Assembly: GCA_030268105.1 (NCBI GenBank)
Contig: BSDZ01000019.1
Location: 2,977,501 to 3,041,500 of the forward strand
Direction: 5' to 3'
DNA length: 64,000 bases
From: Volvox africanus
Taxonomy: Eukaryota > Chlorophyta > Chlorophyceae > Chlamydomonadales > Volvocaceae
Below, piece by piece: positions 10,101 through 18,400 of the stretch; positions within the stretch are counted from its first letter, which is position 1, and the number at the start of each line of letters is the position of its first letter. The translations under genes were made by a program, and so were the position numbers. The notes beneath the pieces were generated by a model. That model saw nothing but the letters and a program-made list of their open reading frames with translations, made no database searches and had not been told where the DNA came from.

Positions 10101-11315
10101 ATTCACCAGCTAGATGTGACGACTGCGTTCTTGAATGGAGAACTGAAGGAGGATCTTTGGATGGAGCAGCCACCGGGGTACGAGTCGGAAACTCCAGGCC
10201 TGGCCTGTCACCTGCATAAGTCCATCTATGGTCTAAAGCAGGCACCACGGTGCTGGTATGATAAGTTGTGTGAGAAGTTTGCCGAGATTGGGCTGTTCCC
10301 GTCTAAATCAGATCCGGCTATGTTTCTGAAGGTTGATGAAAGGGGAGTGGTGGTTGCATTGGTTCATGTGGATGATACGTGTGTGGCCTCAGATGATTTA
10401 GAATTGGTGCGGAAGGTGAAAGAGGCGATTGGTCAGTGCTTCAAGATTCGGGACCTAGGGGAGGCACGAGTGTTTTTGGGCATGGATATTCGTCGAGAGA
10501 AGGATGGCGATATTGTGTTGAGTCAATCTCGTTATATTGAGCAGATTCTGGAGCGGCACAACATGCTGGATGCCAAAGATCGGGCAACTCCTCTGGCAAT
10601 GGGTACAAGGGCTGCCCCAGTGACTGATGATGAAGGCAAACTGCTGGAGGACCCAACGCCTTACCGAGCTCTGGTGGGAGAACTCAACTACCTTACAGTG
10701 AGTACACGTCCCGACCTGGCCTATGCCCTGAGTGTGCTTTCCCGGTCCATGGCTAAGCCTACCCGCGCTGCAATGAGCGCGGCAAAGGGAGTGCTGCGGT
10801 ACCTGGCGGGTACTCGGGAGATGGGTCTTCGGTTTCCTGGCGGACAAGGGCTGCAGCTGGATGGCTACAGTGATTCGGATTGGGCAGGAGACACAGTTAC
10901 CCGCAGGTCAACAACTGGGTATGTTTTCCGAGTGAACGGTACTGCGATAAGTTGGAGCAGCCAGCTGCAGCGTACCGTGGCAGCATCATCAGTGGAGGCA
11001 GAGTATCAAGCTCTTTCCAGTGCGGTGAGAGAAGCCCTTTGGCTGTCAAAGCTGTCTGACGATCTGAAGATCGGCACCTCCCCCTCGATTATTAAGGTGG
11101 ATTCCCAGGGGGCGATGAATATCAGCAACAACCCTATGACGTCCCAGCGGTCCAAGCATATTGATGTGATGCATCATCTAGTCAGAGAGCGGGTCGCAAG
11201 TGGGGAGGTTGAGCTTAGGTACTGCCCTACGGAGAAGATGGTGGCTGATGTGATGACGAAGGCCTTGGGTGAAGCCAAGTTCAAGTGGTGCCGTGCCTCC
11301 ATGGGTGTAGTCTAG
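7113..11315 (+). CDS. Copia 1 Gag-Pol polyprotein, copy F, intact frame
   Basis: A 1400-codon single frame encoding the proteins for particle formation, reverse transcription and integration. Order: Gag, then a CCHC zinc knuckle from C222 (CWNCGKPGHLERGC); aspartic protease at D321 (DSGAS); integrase with a zinc-binding HH-CC region (LWHRRYGHLG ... CEPC) and catalytic triad D537, D600, E636 (35 residues between the last two); an acidic, Gly/Ser-rich linker; reverse transcriptase with HVDD at D1087-D1088; RNase H with D1254/D1256, E1297 and D1330. Integrase before RT is the Ty1/copia order. The ATG lies 44 bp after the LTR. There is no frameshift or internal stop, so Gag:Pol ratio control is not visible. 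Likely functional by sequence. Confidence 0.93.
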   Translation: MGKDKLAEPLDLNNYSTWTYRFENLSAEHNLKRALLTEPVTDEEVAASERVKTLLVKNVKDCHLPVIKASPNAKMAWDGLAAIFAANNHARRSQLRQEYTKLAMKKGEALPVYLARVRELHTDLLKVGQATSEQDMTYAMLTGLPQKYEVIVSILTTQSGELTLSSATAQLLAFEARVGSMHEASTSSSAFVSAGRGSSATGSAPRRGGSHVRGGSREPLQCWNCGKPGHLERGCTAPRMAQRSGSWSSAPRGPGYGSGGLERTRMGGHGEAAGGPSLGSDRRGYGRHDHVDGAGDRGNASPRNFAFVASGSDRLKGWYLDSGASHHLTYDADQIVDVRELAESEKFEILSVNGGIIRPTAVGTLRLIPGVNMHARVTVEEVYLVPDSFANVLSVAALDKQGGSVCFEDGQVTMRKGGEKILTGQRLGDLYALSCFSIPRSASRLRYTQPFGGVAHGKSASESMDLWHRRYGHLGLGNLERLVGEGMVSGVRFAKEQVKGAGDAGVCEPCVMSRQRRGPFPSTGHKVDQPLALIHLDVCGPMPERTPTGSLYLTVLLDDYTGFSAVAFTPTKEAVKDKVMTMVNQLETYSGFRVKEVRSDQGGEFINSPLQEFFRTKGIRHGPTVGYAPEQNGAAERLNRTLLEKMRALLAESQLPQCMWAEAVSTANYLRNISPVSGRPCTPYEAFSGEHPDVSHLRVFGCTACVHIPKEKRNKLDPVSRKGVLVGYGDAGQYRILFSDNVVSVHSDVTFDERNVGEKAQQASRAKKSVRWRNPVDSTPDSDSDSDDDDDNDEWEPAPHTQGGGSSTGAGGSGDNSGGPTGGGDASGAGPSGSSSGAGPSVGAAGASNNFESRYPVRDRKWPSEWWRSEDPRSVAGRVHVAAATKVSEPNTYAEAVSGAQTSEWKRAMDDEINSQLANGTWTLETPPPGTKLIPCRWVYKVKHNPDGSVERFKARLVAKGFVQREGVDYGELFAPTSRSSSFRVLLAVAAARKMPIHQLDVTTAFLNGELKEDLWMEQPPGYESETPGLACHLHKSIYGLKQAPRCWYDKLCEKFAEIGLFPSKSDPAMFLKVDERGVVVALVHVDDTCVASDDLELVRKVKEAIGQCFKIRDLGEARVFLGMDIRREKDGDIVLSQSRYIEQILERHNMLDAKDRATPLAMGTRAAPVTDDEGKLLEDPTPYRALVGELNYLTVSTRPDLAYALSVLSRSMAKPTRAAMSAAKGVLRYLAGTREMGLRFPGGQGLQLDGYSDSDWAGDTVTRRSTTGYVFRVNGTAISWSSQLQRTVAASSVEAEYQALSSAVREALWLSKLSDDLKIGTSPSIIKVDSQGAMNISNNPMTSQRSKHIDVMHHLVRERVASGEVELRYCPTEKMVADVMTKALGEAKFKWCRASMGVV

Positions 11316-11337
11316 TGGGGTTTGCACCGAGGGGGCG

Positions 11338-11676
11338 TGTTAAGTTGTGGACGGTGCAAACATTGGTTGCCACTGTTAAGTCTTGGACGGTGCAAACATT
11401 GGTTGCCACAACCTTGGAACTGTCCTAGAGAAGGAGCTCGGAGCTGTCCTAGAGAAGGAGCTTGGAACTGTCCTAGAGTTAAGTGGAGCCATCCGAGAGG
11501 ACAACCGGGCGGAACTCTTGGAATAGCTAACAGCAGGCAATAATAGTATTTAAGGGTGCATAAACTCTGCAATAGTCACCCAACAGCTAGCAATCGTCTA
11601 GTGTCTTATACATCTGACCTCCTCTGACCTCTGTAATACTTCATAGCAGCTTTATACTTCCTTTATCTCCTTAACA
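11338..11676 (+). repeat. 36-bp LTR fragment plus canonical copia 1 LTR
   Basis: 11338-11373 is the start of an LTR of the TGTTAAGTTG type, ending in GCCAC. A complete 303-bp canonical LTR then follows (11374-11676). The same composite is found on the minus strand at 20058-20396, 24666-25004 and 28302-28640. It marks an LTR-into-LTR insertion that was later copied. Macrosatellite starts at 11677. Confidence 0.88.
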
Positions 11677-12060
11677 ATGCCTTCCCTTATCACTTGATAA
11701 GCTACTCGTACATCCTTCAAGCTTGGGTTCTTTATTTCGGCGGACGAACGCCGCTAACGAAATTAACCACAGGCTCCGCACAGTTCCGCCCTCCTCTGGT
11801 GTGACATCTTAGTACGACAGACAAGGTACCTTAGGCGATAGGTTCCCTTTTGCACAATGGCCAATAGTGCTGGATTCCATATCGATGCGCCGGCGGTACT
11901 GTCGTTATGTCGCGGCACCCAATGTCCATGTAGTGCTGTCTCCGGGAGACCTTGTTGCACTCATTGAGCCCTAACACACAGAGGGTCCTTCGTCGACTAA
12001 GGGTGATCCTGCCCACGATGGGATGGGATGCTTATCCTCATCAACGAGGATAACCTGAAC
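11677..12060 (-). pseudogene. Fossil chromovirus pol fragment (protease side)
   Basis: The minus strand reads, with stops and frameshifts, as a relative of the protease-to-RT linker of the chromovirus at 40.4-44.4 kb. Shared stretches include RRIDME, KHPI and VTTAQ-type segments. It cannot make a protein. It is an old gypsy piece that was captured and amplified with the satellite unit. Confidence 0.7.
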
Positions 12061-12311
12061 ACTTAGACGACTATGGGATCAACCCCATCATGCTTATCAC
12101 TTATTTGAGATAAGGTCGTCAGTAACACCGGTAATACTTAGGTGTCCCAAAATTTCAGTCAACAAAATCGATTTTGTTGCCATCCAAAAGAGTCAAACGT
12201 GGCGTACATCCGCATCATACCTACAATCCATGCTAGTCAGCAGAAAAGGATCCGTTAGAAGCACATAAATATTAATCATCGAGTATATTAACACTATAAC
12301 AAGAGATTCGT

Positions 12312-12676
12312 GCGTTAGGCTCGCGTTAGGCTGCGTTAGGGCGCGTATGTGTGCGTAAGGCTGCGTTTTGTGCGTTAGAGATTGCGTTAGCCTAACGCGA
12401 GCCTAACACAAAGAAATAGAAAACTTGACAGAACGACTATTATAGTGCGTCGTTTCAAGTTTGTTTAAATGAAAACAATATTTATAATGAGTATAAAAGT
12501 TCCCTGCAATTTTTATTACGTTTCGTGGTGCTCGAAAATCGGGGGCTTGCGAATGTTCTAACGCGAGCTGTACGCAAACCTAACGCACGCGTTAACTTTA
12601 CGCAAACAGCTTGCGTATATCTTGCGTACAGTGCGTTACCATACGCACGTAACGCACTGTAACGCAGTTTACGCAA
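12312..12676. repeat. GCGTTA/TAACGC motif cluster, U1
   Basis: Same cluster as at 1668-2060. The left arm is rich in TGCGTTAGGC words, with an AT-rich core around 12400-12530. The right arm is rich in TAACGCAC and TACGCAA words. Confidence 0.55.
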
Positions 12677-13204
12677 AGTTTATGTAGATAGCGCATAATA
12701 ATGTTCGGAGCACGGGTTCGCCGGATTTATTTAGTTTGCTTACTTGCTCTTATTGTGCAGTAGCATTGGAGACTTTGTGCATAAAATATCTTCAAAGTTA
12801 ATTTCACTTTAGGATAGCGCTATGAATACTAGTCGTTGTACAAGAGATTGCTCTGGTGAACGCTTGTTAAAATTGCTAAATCGCTACCATTATATGGATT
12901 TAGAACCTGTACATGTGGCTTACTTTGTAACATAAAACTCTTAAGTGCCACACATGTCTGTTCATGGCTACTTTCTAGTTATGGAAGGGTTTCTAATTAT
13001 TGAGCAGCAAGCTGCCGGAGTTAGCAAGCGTGGGTAAGGATCGCAGAAAGTTGGCAACAGCAAACCTTACACAGTAGCCAGGCAACTATGTTTCCAGATG
13101 GAGACCCAAACAAAGTCACCAAGAGCCACAGTTACACATCAAGCAGGCCCCCCAAATTATATAGCCTTTTCCGGCAAGCACCATAGCAGCTTTGCGTAGG
13201 TGTG

Positions 13205-13256
13205 AAAATTGACCATGAAAATTGACCATGAAAATTGACCATGAAAATTGACCATG
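13205..13256 (+). repeat. 14-bp minisatellite, 4 copies
   Basis: Four tandem copies of a 14-bp motif containing AAAATTGACCATG, upstream of the large exon of the satellite gene. Confidence 0.85.
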
Positions 13257-13372
13257 TGTGAGACATACTCTATGATCCCAATGCTTCCCAAATCCAGACA
13301 TATTGCAAGGCAGATTAGTTCAATCGCTGCACGGGAATGAATACTTCAACGGATTCACGCCACAATTTTCAG

Positions 13373-14782
13373 CACGGATATTATTTTGTCATCGCATAAA
13401 AAACGTCATGCACATTTTAAGGGGAGGGCTTGGAACCAGGCTCAGAAGAAACTAACTATCCATATATCCCTAAAACAGCCATCTGTTCAATTGGTATCCC
13501 CTGAAGTAAGCAGAATCAGTATACGAAAGGATCATGATCGTGGTGAGCCATCAAAGCGGAACAGGTCATATGAGCAGGCCGCCATCAACAAAGCCGTCCG
13601 CGACAACGTGCCGTACAACCTCGACAGCAGCCTGAAGAATCCACGGGTCCTCATTGCGAAGGATATTCAACGTGTGCCGCATCTGCAGCCCGTTTGGGAT
13701 AAGTGCTTTGCTGCTGGCTTTGCACAAGTGGCTGACTTACAGCCAAGAGTTACGGTCGACTGCTTCAAGAAGAAATGGCAAAAGTAAGTACATGTTTATT
13801 TTCCTACTGTTATGCTTCTAGTGATTATCTTGTTTGTGGTCATCATACATGCCATCCATATCATTAGCTTACTTTCAGTGGGGACAGACAACAATAGAAT
13901 GAAGCATGCACAGTATAAAAAGTAAGCACTTTTATTCGGTGCATCCCATGTACTTTGTAGATACGCAACGAATTACAATGCCCAACATGCAAGGTACGAA
14001 AAGGTGAAGGCCACCCAAAAGGAGGAACTTGCCTGCAAGCCAGGTTTGTGAGCTCGTACTGCTACTTGTCATCCATTAACTTTTTACAACATATTTTGAT
14101 CAGGTTGTTTGATAAAAAAATCCTTTCTATGTATTTTGAAAAAGGGAATATGGGGTGAACGCGGGCCAAAGATTTGTTTTACGACAAAGGACATGCCATG
14201 CCACTTACGCTATGTACGGGATTACGAAAACTTTTGACAATGATGTGTATCATGGCATCTGGCGTTGATGTTCGTCTTCACATTATTTTTATGTAGATGA
14301 GTTTGAGAAGAAGCCATGAAAGAAGCTGTGGAACAAGGAGTCTTGGGCAGCCTGGAGGAGCTTCAAGTACATGGCATCTGGGGTGTGCAAATTTCCAGGC
14401 GCGCTTAGCAAGGTTATTGCAGGATGGGTGATGTACATTATGGATTGCATGTACAGGGATGTACAGGTCATTAATGTCCTTTAACCTGTTTTCTCCTTTT
14501 TATCTTTTATGTAATTGTTCCTACTTTCCTCAAACATACTTCCTTTTCATGTAGGCAAAGAGTCCACAGCCCTCTAAGGCAAGGAACTCCAGCAGGAATG
14601 CTACGAACTCAAGCAAGGCGGCAGCGAAAAAGGTACAGCCCATTAATGAATATTCATCCTGTCTTCCCGTTTTTGTGAGTTGTAATTTTTTATTTCGTTC
14701 TATTCTTTTAATTTGCTGCGTGCTTTGTGGTTTGATGTGGTATACGTCGATTTGTTTTTCTCTTTTTAAATAGAAAATATAA
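13373..14782 (+). pseudogene. Decayed multi-exon gene of the macrosatellite, copy U1
   Basis: Not a family I recognise. Exons inferred from GT..AG borders that keep one reading frame: a large exon after the acceptor TTTTCAG (13373) ending in KKKWQ before GTAAGTAC (~13784); LLSVGTDNNRMKHAQY..; YATNYNAQHARYEK..; a short exon ending GIW before GTGAAC; DEFEKKP-stop-KKLWNKESWAAW..MDCMYRDVQ; a lysine- and serine-rich exon AKSPQPSKARNSS..; and a last exon Lys-Ile-stop (14774-14782). Phases agree at every junction, which would be unlikely in noncoding DNA. One in-frame TGA (14317-14319) sits where Trp would be natural and is present in all copies, so all are probably non-coding now. Basic, aromatic-rich helices could suggest nucleic-acid binding, but this is weak. 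The start is unresolved; a 32-codon ATG stretch near 13087 is one candidate first exon. Confidence 0.6.
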
Positions 14783-14805
14783 GCTTATTATTTCTAAAAT
14801 CCTAT

Positions 14806-15213
14806 ATGTATGTTAACGGTGGTATGTTAATGTATGTTATCAAGCAGGTCATCGACGCGCGGCAAAGGGTAGCGATTTTTAATCGTGGTCGCGTTCAAGC
14901 CCCTATAATCAATGCACATGCGCAACGTCCCATCCTTCTTACCAACAAACAATATCAGCGCAGAATATGGCGATGTGCTGGGCCGAACCATACCCTTTGC
15001 GAGCAGATTCCCCACTTGCCGCTTCATCCGCTCAATTTTGGCAGCCTAACCTGTACATAGATTGTGAAATGGGTTGTGCTCGAACACAAAGGGGATCACA
15101 TAATCAGCAGGTAACATAGGTGGGAGCCCCAGGATGACATATGCATCAATATAATTTGGCAATAGGGGGGCTGCGACCTCAGGATCTTTCACAAGAGACT
15201 GCGCGGTGGTAAC
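14806..15213 (-). pseudogene. Fossil chromovirus RT fragment, cut by copia array
   Basis: The minus strand encodes [35 protein letters not shown] and [12 protein letters not shown], nearly identical to RT residues of the chromovirus at 41.6-41.9 kb, then degenerates. It is interrupted at 15213/15214 by the copia array. RT catalytic YLDD and all later domains are absent. Confidence 0.85.
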
Positions 15214-15485
15214 TGTTAAGGAGATCAAGGAAGTATAAAGCTGCTATGAAGTATTACAGAGGTCAGAGGAGGTCAGATGTATAAGACACTAGACGATTGC
15301 TAGCTGTTGGGTGACTATTGCAGAGTTTATGCACCCTTAAATACTATTATTGCCTGCTGTTAGCTATTCCAAGAGTTCCGCCCGGTTGTCCTCTCGGATG
15401 GCTCCACTTAACTCTAGGACAGTTCCAAGCTCCTTCTCTAGGACAGCTCCGAGCTCCTTCTCTAGGACAGTTCCAAGGTTGTGGC
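15214..15485 (-). repeat. Broken copia 1 LTR (outer LTR of the array)
   Basis: This is 272 bp of a canonical LTR. The missing 31 bp lie at 20366-20396, on the other side of copia A, and both edges carry GTGGC (15481-15485 and 20361-20365). The two pieces minus the duplication sum to exactly 303 bp. Copia A therefore inserted into this LTR. Confidence 0.9.
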
Positions 15486-18400
15486 TGTTAAGGAGATCAA
15501 GGAAGTATAAAGCTGCTATGAAGTATTACAGAGGTCAGAGGAGGTCAGATGTATAAGACACTAGACGATTGCTAGCTGTTGGGTGACTATTGCAGAGTTT
15601 ATGCACCCTTAAATACTATTATTGCCTGCTGTTAGCTATTCCAAGAGTTCCGCCCAGTTGTCCTCTCGGATGGCTCCACTTAACTCTAGGACAGTTCCAA
15701 GCTCCTTCTCTAGGACAGCTCCGAGCTCCTTCTCTAGGACAGTTCCAAGGTTGTGGCAACCAATGTTTGCACCGTCCAAGACTTAACACGCCCCCTCGGT
15801 GCAAACCCCACTAGACTACACCCATGGAGGCACGGCACCACTTGAACTTGGCTTCACCCAAGGCCTTCGTCTTCACATCAGCCACCATCTTCTCCGTAGG
15901 GCAGTACCTAAGCTCAACCTCCCCACTTGCGACCCGCTCTCTGACTAGATGATGCAGCACATCAATATGCTTGGACTGCTGGGACGTCATAGGGTTGTTG
16001 CTGATATTCATCGCCCCCTGGGAATCCACCTTAATAATCGAGGGGGAGGTGCCGATCTTCAGATCGTCAGACAGCTTTGACAGCCAAAGGGCTTCTCTCA
16101 CCGCACTGGAAAGAGCTTGATACTCTGCCTCCACTGATGATGCTGCCACGGTACGCTGCAGCTGGCTGCTCCAACTTATCGCAGTACCGTTCACTCGGAA
16201 AACATACCCAGTTGTTGACCTGCGGGTAACTGTGTCTCCTGCCCAATCCGAATCACTGTAGCCATCCAGCTGCAGCCCTTGTCCGCCAGGAAACCGAAGA
16301 CCCATCTCCCGAGTACCCGCCAGGTACCGCAGCACTCCCTTTGCCGCACTCATTGCAGCGCGGGTAGGCTTAGCCATGGACCGGGAAAGCACACTCAGGG
16401 CATAGGCCAGGTCGGGACGTGTACTCACTGCAAGGTAGTTGAGTTCTCCCACCAGATCTCGGTAAGGCGTTGGGTCCTCCAGCAGTTTGCCTTCATCATC
16501 AGTCACTGGGGCAGCCCTTGTACCCATTGCCAGAGGAGTTGCCCGATCTTTGGCATCCAGCATGTTGTGCCGCTCCAGAATCTGCTCAATATAACGAGAT
16601 TGACTCAACACAATATCGCCATCCTTCTCTCGACGAATATCCATGCCCAAAAATACTCGTGCCTCCCCTAGGTCCCGAATCGTGAAGCACTGACCAATCG
16701 CCTCTTTCACCTTCCGCACCAATTCTAAATCATCTGAGGCCACACACGTATCATCCACATGAACCAATGCAACCACCACTCCCCTTTCATCAACCTTCAG
16801 AAACATAGCCGGATCTGATTTAGACGGGAACAGCCCAATCCCGGCAAACTTCTCACACAACTTATCATACCAGCACCGTGGGGCCTGCTTTAGACCATAG
16901 ATGGACTTATGCAGGTGACAGGCCAGGCCTGGAGTTTCCGACTCGTACCCCGGTGGCTGCTCCATCCAAAGATCCTCCTTCAGTTCTCCATTCAAGAACG
17001 CAGTCGTCACATCTAGCTGGTGAATGGGCATTTTTCTAGCCGCTGCAACCGCTAAAAGGACTCGAAAAGATGAGCTACGGGACGTAGGCGCAAAGAGCTC
17101 ACCATAATCCACCCCCTCGCGCTGTACAAACCCTTTTGCGACCAAGCGCGCTTTAAACCGCTCAACACTACCATCTGGATTGTGTTTCACCTTATACACC
17201 CAGCGACATGGAATAAGCTTCGTGCCTGGCGGGGGTGTTTCTAAGGTCCAGGTTCCATTTGCCAACTGAGAGTTAATTTCGTCATCCATAGTCCTTTTCC
17301 ACTCGCTGGCCTGCGCCCCAGACACCGCTTCAGCATAAGTGTTGGGCTCAGACACTTTGGTTGCGGCAGCCACATGGACCCGGCCGGCAACAGACCTAGG
17401 GTCCTCACTGCGCCACCACTCGGACGGCCGTTTTCGATCACGGACAGGGTACCTAGACTCAAAATTGTTACTCGCACCGGCAGCACCCACAGAGGGGCCA
17501 GCACCGGACGAACTCCCCGAGGGACCTGCTCCGGAAGCATCACCACCCCCTGTTGGTCCGCCGCTGTTATCCCCTGAACCTCCTGCACCAGTAGAGGATC
17601 CGCCACCTTGGGTGTGAGGGGCCGGTTCCCACTCATCATTATCATCATCATCATCACTATCACTATCAGAATCAGGCGTACTGTCTACGGGGTTGCGCCA
17701 CCTTACGGACTTCTTTGCACGACTAGCTTGCTGTGCTTTCTCACCGACATTCCGCTCATCAAAGGTGACATCAGAGTGCACCGACACTACATTGTCTGAA
17801 AAAAGGATACGGTACTGGCCTGCATCGCCGTACCCAACCAGAACACCCTTGCGACTTACCGGATCTAATTTATTGCGCTTCTCCTTGGGGATATGGACAT
17901 ATGCCGTACATCCAAACACACGCAGATGACTCACATCAGGATGTTCCCCTGAGAAAGCTTCATACGGGGTGCAGGGCCGACCGGACACAGGTGAAATATT
18001 CCGAAGGTAATTCGCCGTAGAGACAGCCTCAGCCCACATGCATTGGGGAAGTTGAGACTCAGCCAATAGAGCACGCATCTTCTCTAACAGAGTCCTATTC
18101 AAGCGCTCAGCAGCTCCATTCTGCTCGGGGGCATACCCCACCGTAGGCCCATGCCGAATCCCTTTCGTACGGAAAAACTCCTGCAGGGGACTGTTAATGA
18201 ACTCACCCCCTTGATCAGACCGTACCTCCTTGACCCGAAAACCACTGTACGTCTCCAGCTGATTCACCATAGTCATCACCTTGTCCTTCACCGCTTCCTT
18301 GGTAGGTGTAAAGGCTACAGCCGAAAAACCAGTATAGTCATCCAACAAGACAGTTAGGTAGAGGGAACCCGTTGGTGTTCGCTCAGGCATCGGACCACAA

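Larger units (their letters stand above)
7069..11337 (+). mobile_element. Ty1/copia retrotransposon family 1, copy F (internal region)
   Basis: Complete internal region, from PBS to polypurine tract GAGGGGGCG (about 11328-11337). The 5' LTR is the 348-bp variant at 6721-7068. The 3' side is a 36-bp LTR piece plus a canonical LTR, so the two ends do not match and the copy is recombinant. No clean target-site duplication can be read because the left flank is anomalous sequence. The right flank is macrosatellite. Confidence 0.9.
11677..15213 (+). repeat. Macrosatellite U1
   Basis: Plus-oriented repeat sequence running from within the gypsy fragment of one unit, through the satellite gene, into the gypsy fragment of the next. 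It is cut on the left by copia F and on the right by the copia array. It matches the 3564-bp units at 56.6-63.8 kb. Confidence 0.9.

Noticed and set aside
13205..13256. CRISPR-like short repeats
   Set aside because: Direct 14-bp tandem copies without spacers in a eukaryotic repeat.
14311..14325. Genetic code with TGA read as Trp, from the satellite gene
   Set aside because: TGG is used for Trp in the same exon, and the copia and chromovirus frames do not use internal TGA; a nonsense mutation is simpler.
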